Below, piece after piece: positions 1-7,301 of a DNA stretch of 26,592 bases. A model generated the notes under the pieces. The model was not told where the DNA came from and searched no databases. It saw only the letters and a program-made list of their open reading frames with translations. This DNA comes from JBEIHX01 sp044375455 (GTDB lineage: Bacteria > Pseudomonadota > Alphaproteobacteria > Caulobacterales > Aquidulcibacteraceae), in contig JBILMQ010000014.1 of the NCBI GenBank assembly GCA_044375455.1, positions 1 through 26,592 of the forward strand, read 5' to 3'. A program made the position numbers and the translations under genes. How positions within the stretch are numbered: position 1 is the first letter of the stretch; the number at the start of each line of letters is the position of its first letter.

Positions 1-135
1 GAGGCGACCGGCACAATCTGGGGCGCGGGCCTTTGACGCGGTGCGCGCGCAGCCCTCGGCAATGGCGCGACAGGGCGAACCCAGATAGCAGAGATGAGGC
101 AGACAGCCGTCGGCTGCGCTCAGCCGGATCTCCGC

Positions 136-1374
136 ATGACTTCGCTTCGCTCCGTTGCGGCGCTTGTCGCCGCCATGACCATCCTGCAGGCGGCGAGCGG
201 GCTCGCCAATTTCTGGCTGCCGCTGGCGATGCGCGGCGACGGACTGGATGCGACCGCAGTGGGGTTCGCCGGGGCGGCCTACTCGGCTGGCTTCATGGTC
301 GGCGCGTTTGGCGCGCCGAGGTTTCTGGCTCTGGTGGGCCATATCCGAATTTTCGCCGCAGCCGGCTCATTTGTCTGCACGCTGACCCTGGCGGCGCACT
401 GGGCTGACCCGCTTGCGGTCTGGGCGTTGCAGCGGTTCGGCGTGGGGGTATGTGTCGCGCTGCTGTTTGCGGCGGCGGAAAGCTGGATGACGGCGGTTGC
501 GCCGGCATCGGAGCGCGGCGGCGTCATCGGGGTCTACATGGTCGTGTCGAAGCTGGCGCTGGCTGCGGGCCCGGCTCTGGCTGGCGGTGCGGAACCCTGG
601 GCTGGCGAACCGCTGATGATTGCGGCCGCCATCTATGCGCTTGCGCTTGTGCCGATATGCATGACCCGGGCCGAGCAGCCGGCGCCCCCACAGCCGCATC
701 CGGTCGCGGTGCGCGAACTGATCGCGATCGCGCCGGCCGCTGCCGCGGCCTGCATGATCGCAGGCGTGATGAACGCCGGGGTGATGGCTCTGGCGCCGCT
801 GGTCTTTGAAGATCAGCATGGTCGGGCAGGCGCGGCTGCATTGATGTCGGCGGCCTGGGTCGGCTCTCTGATCACCCAGTGGCCGGCGGCGCGGATTTCC
901 GACCGGATCGACCGACGTCTGGTGATCCTGGCGTTGGCGGTGCTGGCGGCGGTGTCGGCTGCAGCGCTGGCCGTGTTCGAGTCTCGCCTGCCGTTCTGGG
1001 CGACGCTGCTTCTGGTGGCGGCGTGGGGCGGAGGCGCGTTGTCTTTTTATGGCGTTGCGGTGGCGCATATGGCGGATCGCGCGCATCCGAGCGGCCTTGC
1101 CCGCGCCACCTCGGGTCTTCTGTTTCTGTGGGCGGCGGGCGCCATCTGGGGGCCGGTGCTCGCCGGTCTGGCGATGCGCACGCCCCTGGGCCACGATGGT
1201 CTGTTCTGGTTCGCAGCTGGCTGGGCTGTCGCGCTCGGCGCCTTCATGGCGGCCCGGCGCGCGGCGCGCAGCCCGGCGCTGGCGCAAACCCGCGCCGACC
1301 GCGCGCCGAAGGAGGCCACGTCGCTTGCCGCCGGCGATCTGAGCTATGGCGGCGATAAAGGGCCCTCCGCATAG
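136..1374 (+). CDS. MFS transporter, YcaD-like
   Basis: Predicted inner-membrane secondary transporter of the major facilitator superfamily; the substrate is unknown. The protein of about 412 residues is almost wholly hydrophobic, with alternating helices and short Arg-rich loops, as expected for 12 transmembrane segments. The stretch with AAESWM followed by RGGVIGVYM and then a GPAL helix resembles the conserved ESWLN/RG region of YcaD-type MFS proteins. The cytoplasmic loop SDRIDRR in the second half is an MFS A-like motif. The start is uncertain: an in-frame ATG at 94 adds 14 polar residues, while the ATG at 136 lies just before the first helix; neither has a strong Shine-Dalgarno. The C-terminal tail of about 40 residues is polar. 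The next gene is on the same strand but 380 bp away, so it is probably a separate unit. Family assignment is confident, function is not. Confidence 0.85.
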   Translation: MTSLRSVAALVAAMTILQAASGLANFWLPLAMRGDGLDATAVGFAGAAYSAGFMVGAFGAPRFLALVGHIRIFAAAGSFVCTLTLAAHWADPLAVWALQRFGVGVCVALLFAAAESWMTAVAPASERGGVIGVYMVVSKLALAAGPALAGGAEPWAGEPLMIAAAIYALALVPICMTRAEQPAPPQPHPVAVRELIAIAPAAAAACMIAGVMNAGVMALAPLVFEDQHGRAGAAALMSAAWVGSLITQWPAARISDRIDRRLVILALAVLAAVSAAALAVFESRLPFWATLLLVAAWGGGALSFYGVAVAHMADRAHPSGLARATSGLLFLWAAGAIWGPVLAGLAMRTPLGHDGLFWFAAGWAVALGAFMAARRAARSPALAQTRADRAPKEATSLAAGDLSYGGDKGPSA

Positions 1375-1755
1375 CCGTCCCGGTTTCATGTCAATTGGTC
1401 TCACGTGAGGTGGTCCAAATTCATTTGGCCGCTGGTGCGCCGGCCTCTGGCGCGGTGGCGCGCCCTTTTGGCCGCAGGCCTTCTGGTCCGCGCCGATGGG
1501 TCGCAGGCGGCCGCATTGAACCGCCGGTCCGTCTCGCGCACACCGCACGGGCGCGCTCGAACAGAGCCCACCCCAAAGGCCAGGGCCAGCATAGGCGCGC
1601 AGTATAGCCGCCCAGTATTGCCCCTCAGTATAGGCGCCAAGGCATGCGCCGGGATATGCTGCAAGATCTGATATGGGATACGCCGCGGCGGTTGCTTCGA
1701 GAGATATCCCGGGGCTTTCCGGGATACGCAACGCAAGTCAGGGGTGAGGCGCATC
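1375..1755. other. Gene-free spacer between MFS and M28 genes
   Basis: Short ORFs here have no recognisable protein features. The stretch holds a 10-bp perfect palindrome CTCACGTGAG at 1400-1409, a cluster of CAGTATAG/CAGTATTG elements at about 1600-1632, and several GGGATA motifs that end in a hairpin just before the M28 peptidase. It probably carries the peptidase promoter and leader; no -35/-10 pair can be assigned with confidence. Confidence 0.5.
1705..1726 (+). promoter_or_regulatory. Hairpin in the leader of the M28 peptidase gene
   Basis: A perfect 8-bp inverted repeat (TATCCCGG, loop GGCTTT, CCGGGATA) ends 29 bp before the ATG at 1756. GGGATACGC occurs at 1675-1683 and again at 1721-1729, and GGGATA also at 1651-1656, so the stem shares sequence with direct repeats. 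There is no T-run after it, so it is not a typical intrinsic terminator. An operator or a 5' UTR structure is possible. The function is inference. Confidence 0.4.
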
Positions 1756-3228
1756 ATGGATTTTCATCGTTCCGCTCTGGCCGGGCTCGCCTGCGTGGTC
1801 CTCGGTTTCACCTGCGCCGCAGCGCAAAGCGCGCCGGCGCAGGGCGCAGCCACGCCAAGGCCAGTGAGGCCGGAGGCAGGATCCGCAGCGTCGCTTCTGA
1901 GCGCGGCTGATCTCGATGCGATTGCCCGGATCCAGGCCGCAGGCCTCGCCGACCGCCGGGCTTTTGAACTCACCGAAGCGCTCACCACCGAGCTTGGGCC
2001 GCGGCTTGCGGGCTCACCGCAGGAAGCCAGGGCGCGCGCCTGGGCTGTTGCCCGTCTTCAGGCGGAAGGTTTCGCCGACGCCCGCATTGAACCCTTCAAG
2101 ATCACCTTCTGGGGGCGCATCAGCGAACGGGCGCAGGTGCTCGGACCTGCAGGACAGCCGCTGACCGTGGCGGCGCTTGGCGGCTCGCCCTCCACCCCGG
2201 CAGGCGGACTCGAAGCGGAGGTGACGCGGTTCGCGAACCTGAGCGCGCTCGAGGCGCAGGCGCCCGGGTCGCAGAAAGGCCGGATCGTCTTCATCGATGA
2301 GGTGACCATCGCGACGCAGGACGGGATGGGATATGGCGCAGGAGTGGTCAAGCGTCGGCGCTGCGCGACTGTAGCGGCAGCGAAGGGCGCGGTTGCGTGT
2401 CTGATCCGCTCGGCGGGCTCCTCGGTCAACCGCTTCGCCCATGTCGGCATGCAAGGCCCGGCGTCCGAACCGGGAATGATCCCGGCGGCTTCGCTGCCCA
2501 ACGCGGACGCCAACCAGCTGACGCGGCTCCTGGCGCGCGGACCTGTGCGGCTCCGGCTGGATCTCCAGACGACGTTCACCCCAAACGTTGAAAGCGGCAA
2601 CGTTACGGCGGAGATCCGGGGGCGTGCGAAACCGCAGGAAGTGATCCTGGTGGGCTGTCATCTCGACAGCTGGGATCCCGGCTCGGGCGCGCTGGACGAC
2701 GCCGTCGGCTGTGGGATCGTGACCGCGGCCGCGCGCCTGGTTCAGGAGGCCACGGGTGGCCCGGCGCGCACGATCCGGGTCGTCTGGTTCGGATCTGAGG
2801 AGGTCGGCATCCTCGGGGCCATCGAGTATGCGCGCCGGCACGAGGCGGACCTCGGCTCGATCGTTCTGGCGAGCGAGTCGGACGCAGGCGCTGGGCGAAT
2901 CTTCAAGTTCGATCACCGCTTCGGCGACAGCAATGCGGACAAAGGCGCCGCGATGGCCGCCGCACTCGCCCCGCTCGCCATCCTGCCTGGCGACGCGGCC
3001 GCCATGGGCGGGCCGGACATCGGCCCGTTGCGCCAGAAGGGCGTGCCGGTGTTCGACCTGGCTCAGGACATGACCAGCTATTTCAACTTCCACCACACGC
3101 CTGACGACACGTTTGAACGGATCAACCTGGCGGATGTGCAACAAAACGTGGCCGCCTGGGCAAGCGTGCTCTGGCTTGCCAGCGAGAAAGGCTGGACCTT
3201 CCGCGAAACGTCCGCAGCATCGCCCTGA
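1756..3228 (+). CDS. Secreted M28 family zinc metallopeptidase, carboxypeptidase Q-like
   Basis: Predicted exported di-zinc exopeptidase acting on peptides in the periplasm or outside the cell. The start ATG at 1756 follows GGTGAGG at good spacing; a GTG at 1744 is less likely. Residues 1-24 are a signal peptide ending near AAAQS. A PA-like insert domain probably occupies about residues 110-270. The metal-site motifs are all present: H302 in GCHLDSWD, D314/D315 in GALDDAVG, E348/E349 in GSEEVG, D376 in ESDAG, and H446/H447 in FNFHHTPDDTFE. The HLDSWD and HHTPDDT wording is typical of the carboxypeptidase Q (PGCP) branch of M28. At 490 residues it has the usual length. The gene seems to be transcribed alone; a hairpin lies in its leader. 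The natural substrate is unknown. Confidence 0.92.
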   Translation: MDFHRSALAGLACVVLGFTCAAAQSAPAQGAATPRPVRPEAGSAASLLSAADLDAIARIQAAGLADRRAFELTEALTTELGPRLAGSPQEARARAWAVARLQAEGFADARIEPFKITFWGRISERAQVLGPAGQPLTVAALGGSPSTPAGGLEAEVTRFANLSALEAQAPGSQKGRIVFIDEVTIATQDGMGYGAGVVKRRRCATVAAAKGAVACLIRSAGSSVNRFAHVGMQGPASEPGMIPAASLPNADANQLTRLLARGPVRLRLDLQTTFTPNVESGNVTAEIRGRAKPQEVILVGCHLDSWDPGSGALDDAVGCGIVTAAARLVQEATGGPARTIRVVWFGSEEVGILGAIEYARRHEADLGSIVLASESDAGAGRIFKFDHRFGDSNADKGAAMAAALAPLAILPGDAAAMGGPDIGPLRQKGVPVFDLAQDMTSYFNFHHTPDDTFERINLADVQQNVAAWASVLWLASEKGWTFRETSAASP

Positions 3229-3310
3229 TCGAGCGCCGCCGTCATTGCGCGGAGCGCTGATTGTACATCATGCTCAGCGAGGGTCAGACCGCCGCAAAGC
3301 GCGCGCGCTG

Positions 3311-3583
3311 CTATTGCAATCGGAATTCGCCCTCAACGGCGCGCCACCGCACGGGGCTGACAAGTCCGCTGGAGGCGACCTGAACAGACTGGATCACCGC
3401 TTCAATCTCGCGTCGCCAGAAGTCGAGGAAGTTCATCAGCCGCGGGAAGCGCGGCGCTAGATCGAGGGTCTGCCACACGAAAGACTGCACCAGACTGGGA
3501 TGATCCGGCAGGTAGTAGATGATTTCGGCTGTCGCGAGCCGATATCCCTTCATCCGCAATTCGAATTCTTCATCGCGCACCAT
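3311..3583 (-). CDS. usg: Usg family protein
   Basis: Small cytoplasmic protein of 90 residues with the conserved alphaproteobacterial Usg sequence: a start in MVRDEEFELR, then GYRLATAEIIYYLPDHPSL, FVWQTLDLAPRFP, LMNFLDFWRREIE, and an end in WRAVEGEFRLQ. The start at 3583 is set by GGAGGA four bases before the ATG. The frame stays open for 25 codons further upstream, but that part does not look like the family. Usg genes are often found with tryptophan biosynthesis genes; here no trp gene is visible, and the neighbours are a small membrane protein and ppa on the same strand. The biochemical role of Usg is unknown. Confidence 0.85.
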   Translation of the reverse strand: MVRDEEFELRMKGYRLATAEIIYYLPDHPSLVQSFVWQTLDLAPRFPRLMNFLDFWRREIEAVIQSVQVASSGLVSPVRWRAVEGEFRLQ

Positions 3584-3730
3584 GGTATCCTCCGAAGCAA
3601 GAGGATGGTCGAGCTTGCGCTCGACTTTCGTCGCCTTCAAGTGCGACGGATGGCGCAATGGCGCCAGATGACCGGCAATGACGCCACAATGGGCGCTTCA
3701 TCGAGGCTGCGCCGGATGATTGCTGCGCAG

Positions 3731-3970
3731 TTAAGCATCCGGACCGTGCGTGTCGCGGTTGCGGGTCCTTACGCGACGCAAACGCACGCCGAGCAGCAGC
3801 AGCACCAGGCATGCGCTGCTGATCACGCTGGTAATGATGACGAGCGCCATGCGCTCTTCGGGGGCATTGCGCGCAGCTGCGAACGCGCCGGCCCAAAGAG
3901 CGATGGGAGCAAGCAATGCGGCGGCGGCGAGACAGAGCGCGCCCAGCAGAGCCGGCGCCCCGGATGTCAG
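3731..3970 (-). CDS. Small two-helix membrane protein, unknown
   Basis: Not recognised as a known family. The reading frame encodes about 79 residues with two strongly hydrophobic segments (ALLGALCLAAAALLAPIALWAG, then a second around VIITSVISSACLVLLLL) separated by a short charged linker (AARNAPEERM), ending in an Arg-rich tail (VRLRRVRTRNRD). This pattern is unlikely as an antisense artefact. There is no ATG or GTG at the right place; the best fit is a CTG overlapping the ppa stop codon as CTGA at 3970-3967, which would couple translation to ppa. The frame is open back to 4051 inside ppa. Start and expression are uncertain. Confidence 0.45.
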   Translation of the reverse strand: MTSGAPALLGALCLAAAALLAPIALWAGAFAAARNAPEERMALVIITSVISSACLVLLLLGVRLRRVRTRNRDTHGPDA

Positions 3971-4497
3971 GCGTCGCGCCCTTTCCCGATGGCGTCCAGC
4001 ACCATCTGGCGCGCGGTCGCTGCATCCCGCCACCCGATCACCTTGACCCATTTGTTCGGCTCCAGGTCCTTGTAATGGGCAAAGAAATGTTCGATCTGGG
4101 CCACCTGGATCGCGGGCAGGTCAGTATAGTTCTCCACCGACTCGTAGAAGGCCGTCAGCTTACGGACCGGTACGGCGAGGATTTTTTCGTCCCCGCCAGC
4201 CTCGTCTTCCATCAGGAGCACGCCGATCGGGCGCACCCTCAAGATGCAGCCGGGGATCAGCGGTCTGCGCCCGATGCACAAAACGTCGAGCGGGTCGCCG
4301 TCATCTGAGAGCGTATGCGGCACGAAGCCATAATTCGCCGGATAGCGCATCGAGGTGTAGAGGAAGCGATCCACGAACACCGCCCCGGAGGCCTTGTCGA
4401 TCTCATATTTGATCGGGTCGCCGCCGAGAGGCACTTCGATGACAACATTGAGGTCTTCAGGCGGGTTCATTCCAGGCGGGATTTTCGCGAGGTCCAT
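3967..4497 (-). CDS. ppa: Inorganic pyrophosphatase, family I
   Basis: Cytoplasmic Mg-dependent enzyme that hydrolyses pyrophosphate to phosphate and so drives biosynthetic reactions that release PPi. The 176-residue length is normal for bacterial family I enzymes. Visible landmarks are the N-terminal VVIEVPLGGDPIKYEID, RFLYTSMRYPANYGFVP, the metal-binding signature DGDPLDVL near residues 66-73, and the C-terminal FFAHYKDLEPNKWVKV. It lies 25 bp after the O-methyltransferase gene on the same strand and is followed by a small membrane ORF that overlaps its stop. Confidence 0.97.
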   Translation of the reverse strand: MDLAKIPPGMNPPEDLNVVIEVPLGGDPIKYEIDKASGAVFVDRFLYTSMRYPANYGFVPHTLSDDGDPLDVLCIGRRPLIPGCILRVRPIGVLLMEDEAGGDEKILAVPVRKLTAFYESVENYTDLPAIQVAQIEHFFAHYKDLEPNKWVKVIGWRDAATARQMVLDAIGKGRDA

Positions 4498-4522
4498 GCG
4501 GACGGCTCCGGAGCTCAGCGGT

Positions 4523-5197
4523 TCACCGCTTGACGACGAGCAGAACTCCGTCTCCCACCGATGTCATTGCAATGTCCACGCGCGGATCGTCGCGGGCGAT
4601 TGTCGCAAGGGCGCGCAAAGCCTCAGTGTCGGCGTCGTCGCGCGCTGGATCGGCGACGGCCCCGCTCCACAGGACGTTGTCGAACGCCATGACGCCGCGC
4701 GGTCCAAGGAGGATGACGCCGCGCTCATAGTAATCACAATAGCCGGTTTTGTCGGCGTCGATGAAGATGAAGTCGAAGCTTCCCGCGCCGCCTTCGGTGA
4801 TCAGCGCGTCGAGGCTCGCCAAGGCCGGTCCGAGTCGGGTTTCGATCATGTCCTCGACGCCAGCCTGCGCCCAGTATCCGCGCGCCTGGCGCAAGAATTC
4901 AGGGTTGATGTCGCAGGCCGTCAGGCGCGCCTCACCAGTGGCATTTTCGCGCAGCGCCAGCGCGGTGACAAGCGCCGAATAGCCGGTGAACACGCCAACC
5001 TCGAGCGCGCGTCTGGCGCGGATAAGACGCACCAGCAGCTGCAGGAAGGCGCCCTGCTCAGGTGAAATCTGCATTCCGGCCAGCCGGCCCATGGCGGCGG
5101 TTTCAAGCCGGCAACGGGCGGCGGCGGGGTGTTCTGGACGATTGGCGCGGCTGAGATACTGAATAACGTCGGGAGAAAGACCCAGCGAACGGCTCAT
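4523..5197 (-). CDS. SAM-dependent O-methyltransferase, CCoAOMT-like family
   Basis: Soluble methyltransferase of 224 residues of the caffeoyl-CoA/catechol O-methyltransferase-like family (Methyltransf_3). SAM motif I is LEVGVFTGYSAL (residues 65-76); motif II-like ACDINPE (94-100) includes the acidic ribose-binding position. FDFIFIDADK (141-150) and FDNVLW (172-177) supply the usual divalent-metal ligands D147, D173 and N174. The start at 5197 is chosen because GCAGGTGG lies just upstream; the extra 21 codons upstream overlap the end of zapE and look random. The gene is 37 bp from zapE and 25 bp from ppa, so the three are probably cotranscribed. The acceptor substrate cannot be told from the sequence. 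Confidence 0.92.
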   Translation of the reverse strand: MSRSLGLSPDVIQYLSRANRPEHPAAARCRLETAAMGRLAGMQISPEQGAFLQLLVRLIRARRALEVGVFTGYSALVTALALRENATGEARLTACDINPEFLRQARGYWAQAGVEDMIETRLGPALASLDALITEGGAGSFDFIFIDADKTGYCDYYERGVILLGPRGVMAFDNVLWSGAVADPARDDADTEALRALATIARDDPRVDIAMTSVGDGVLLVVKR

Positions 5198-5234
5198 GGT
5201 CCACCTGCTGCTCCGATTGCCTGATCCCTCCCCT

Positions 5235-6311
5235 CTACGCCGCGGCGCGCGCCAATCCAAGATAATTGGCCGACCGCATCTCCATCAGGCGCGAGGCGGT
5301 GCGCTCGAACTCGAAGGCGCCGTCGCCCTGCGGGTAGAGCGCGTCCGGGTCGGCGGCGGCGGAGGCGACAAGCTTGGTCTTGGCTTCGTAGAGCGCGTCG
5401 ATCAGGGTGACGAAGCGTCTGGCTTCGTTGCGCTGGGCAGGCGACAGGACGGGGATGTGCTCGAGCAGCACGGTGTGGAACACCCGGGCGATCTCAAGAT
5501 AGTCGGCCGCGCCGAGCGGGCGGGCGCACAGATCATCAAACCGCACGCGCAGGCAGCCTGCCGCCGTCTGCGTCAGGTCGGTTTCACGTCCCTGGACGCT
5601 GAGGCGATAGGCGACAGGCCTGGCGCCGAGCGTCAGTCGCTCCCAGGCGAGGTCCATCGCGGTATCGGCGGCGGGTCCAAGCGGCGCGTGCCAGGTGGGC
5701 GCGGCCATCAGGCGCTCAAGCCGGTAGTCACGCGCGCCCATAACGGCGCGCACCTCGACATTGCGTTTCAGGAGCGCAATAAACGGCAGGAACAGCTGTC
5801 GGTTAAGCCCATTCTTGTAGAGCTCGTCGGGCGGCCGGTTCGAGGTCGACACGACCACGACGCCGCGATTAAACAGCGCCTCGAAAAGACGTCCAAGGAT
5901 CATCGCGTCGGCAATATCGTTGACCTGCAGCTCATCAAAGCACAGCAGCAGGGCGCGGCGGGCGACGGAGTCGGCGACATGGCGTATGGGATCGCCGCGG
6001 TGGTCGCGGCGGGCCTTTGCGATCGCGGAGTGGATCTCGAGCATGAAGTCGTGAAAGTGCACCCGGCGCTTTACGATCAGCGGCGCGGCTTCGAAGAAGA
6101 GGTCCATGAGCATGGACTTGCCGCGCCCGACCGGACCCCAGAGGTAGAGCCCGCTGCGCCGGCGCGGTGCGGAGAACAAGCGCGGGCGGTCATAGCCGCG
6201 CAGGGCCTCGGCCAAATGGTCGAGCGCCTGGGCGGCGGCGAGCTGGGCCTCGTCCACAGATAATGCGCCGCTGGCGACGCGCGCCCGATAGGCGCCGAGG
6301 ACATGCCCCAT
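5235..6311 (-). CDS. zapE: Cell division protein ZapE (AFG1-like ATPase)
   Basis: AAA-type P-loop ATPase of the AFG1/ZapE family, which in E. coli acts at the division site on the Z-ring. The 358 residues show Walker A GPVGRGKS (59-66), a region with KRRVHFHDFMLEIH typical of the family, Walker B LLLCFDEL (121-128) followed by QVNDIADAMILGRLF, and the sensor-like VVVVSTSNRPPDELYKNGLNRQ. The C-terminus holds RFVTLIDALYEAKTKLV, also a family hallmark. The start at 6311 has a weak purine-rich GGGA 11 bases upstream. It heads or sits within a minus-strand run with the O-methyltransferase and ppa downstream. Confidence 0.95.
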   Translation of the reverse strand: MGHVLGAYRARVASGALSVDEAQLAAAQALDHLAEALRGYDRPRLFSAPRRRSGLYLWGPVGRGKSMLMDLFFEAAPLIVKRRVHFHDFMLEIHSAIAKARRDHRGDPIRHVADSVARRALLLCFDELQVNDIADAMILGRLFEALFNRGVVVVSTSNRPPDELYKNGLNRQLFLPFIALLKRNVEVRAVMGARDYRLERLMAAPTWHAPLGPAADTAMDLAWERLTLGARPVAYRLSVQGRETDLTQTAAGCLRVRFDDLCARPLGAADYLEIARVFHTVLLEHIPVLSPAQRNEARRFVTLIDALYEAKTKLVASAAADPDALYPQGDGAFEFERTASRLMEMRSANYLGLARAAA

Positions 6312-6381
6312 GAGCTGACCATTCCCTTTTGTGTGCTAGGTAGCCATCCTGGCGTGCGCGGCCAAGGGCAGGCGGCGAGGT

Positions 6382-6480
6382 TTACACAAGCTTCAACAGG
6401 ACGGCGATGGCCAGGCCGCCGGAGGCTGCGGCGAGGAGCACGAGCGCGGCGAAGAGCCAGGGACGTTGAATTCTGGTCAT
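6382..6480 (-). CDS. 32-residue single-helix membrane peptide coupled to the desaturase-family gene
   Basis: A short frame starts with the ATG of an ATGA overlap with the stop of the sterol desaturase family gene (6480-6477) and ends at a TAA at 6382. It encodes MTRIQRPW, one hydrophobic helix of about 21 residues, and KLV. The layout (two Arg residues, a Trp, then one membrane helix) fits a small N-in membrane protein. No Shine-Dalgarno precedes it, as expected when translation is coupled. It is not a family I recognise, and it could be chance, but the exact overlap and clean helix are suggestive. Confidence 0.5.
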   Translation of the reverse strand: MTRIQRPWLFAALVLLAAASGGLAIAVLLKLV

Positions 6481-7301
6481 GGCGGCATGTGGGCGCGCGT
6501 GCCGGTCGCGCGCAAGGGTTGAAGCAGCAGGTTGAGACTGCCCTGCTCCGCGGGGCTGCGGAACGCGCTCTGGCCGATGCGCGAGGCCGGGGGATCGGCG
6601 CGATAGGTTGCGAACAGGCGGTCCCAAACGGACAGGAAGAAGCCGAAATTGCTGTCGCTGTCGGCGCGGTCTTCGCCGTGATGGCGCCGATGCATGGCGG
6701 GCGTCACGAGCACAAGGCGCAGCGTGCGGTCCAGTCCGCCCGGCAAGCGGGCGTTGGCGTGGTTGAACATGGCGCTGGCGTTGAGGAGCGCCTCGAACGC
6801 CAGGACGGCAAGCGCCGGGGCGCCCAGGAGGACGACCGCGCCGCCTTTCCAGGCGAGAGAAAAAAGGATCTCGAGAGGGTGGAAGCGCAGCGCCGTCGTC
6901 ACATCGACGTCGACATCGGCATGATGCACGCGATGCAGCCGCCACAAAGGGCCAATCGCGTGCATGACGCGATGCTGGAGGTAGACCGCGAGGTCAAGCG
7001 CCAGGATCGTGGCGGCGAAGGCTATGGGGGCCGGCAGCGTGATGAGGGTGAACAGGCCCACACCGACGTGCTGTGCCCAAAGGGCGACGCCGACGAGCCC
7101 AGCCGGCGCCACGAGGCGCGAAGAGGCCGCGCCGACCACCATTAAGACCGCGGCGCCGGGCCAGCGGGTGCGGCGAGCCAGCAGGCGCGCACGGTCCGGG
7201 TGCATGGTCTCCCACAAGGCGAGAAGCGCAAACAGGCCGACAAAGATCGCCAGTCTGAGCCCGGTCGCCTGCGACAGCACGCTGGCGTGGCTGCTCAGCA
7301 C
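6477..7301 (-). CDS. Sterol desaturase / fatty acid hydroxylase family protein
   Basis: Predicted integral membrane di-iron enzyme of the fatty acid hydroxylase superfamily. Counting from the GTG at 7301 (274 residues), the His clusters are HRVMH (110-114), HRVHH (123-127), NH at 180-181 and HRRHH (204-208), followed by NFGFFLSVWDRLFATY, a hallmark of the bacterial members. Hydrophobic helices surround these boxes. The GTG at 7301 overlaps the stop of the upstream lipoprotein gene (GTGCTGA), and an in-frame GTG at 7280 is an alternative; a start at 7367 would lie deep inside the upstream gene. The gene ends in an ATGA overlap with a tiny membrane ORF. The substrate (a lipid or another hydrophobic compound) is not shown by sequence. 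Confidence 0.9.
   Translation of the reverse strand: MLSSHASVLSQATGLRLAIFVGLFALLALWETMHPDRARLLARRTRWPGAAVLMVVGAASSRLVAPAGLVGVALWAQHVGVGLFTLITLPAPIAFAATILALDLAVYLQHRVMHAIGPLWRLHRVHHADVDVDVTTALRFHPLEILFSLAWKGGAVVLLGAPALAVLAFEALLNASAMFNHANARLPGGLDRTLRLVLVTPAMHRRHHGEDRADSDSNFGFFLSVWDRLFATYRADPPASRIGQSAFRSPAEQGSLNLLLQPLRATGTRAHMPP

Noticed and set aside
1..36. In-frame tail ending in TGA that could be the end of an upstream gene
   Set aside because: Only 11 codons are visible, too few to support a gene call.
1405..1671. Possible 88-residue protein between MFS and M28 genes
   Set aside because: No ribosome-binding site, no domain-like pattern, and the frame runs through repeat-like and hairpin DNA.
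367..1731. Long minus-strand frame opposite the MFS gene
   Set aside because: Its translation is Arg/Gln/His-rich with no domain pattern, as expected opposite a GC-rich gene; the plus-strand frame has clear membrane helices.
2014..3144. Minus-strand frame of 376 codons opposite the M28 peptidase
   Set aside because: Antisense shadow; the plus strand carries all the metal-site motifs.
3570..4025. Alternative minus-strand frame of 151 codons between ppa and usg
   Set aside because: Its translation is Arg/Ser/Cys-rich and overlaps ppa, the two-helix membrane frame and usg; the membrane frame gives a more protein-like pattern.
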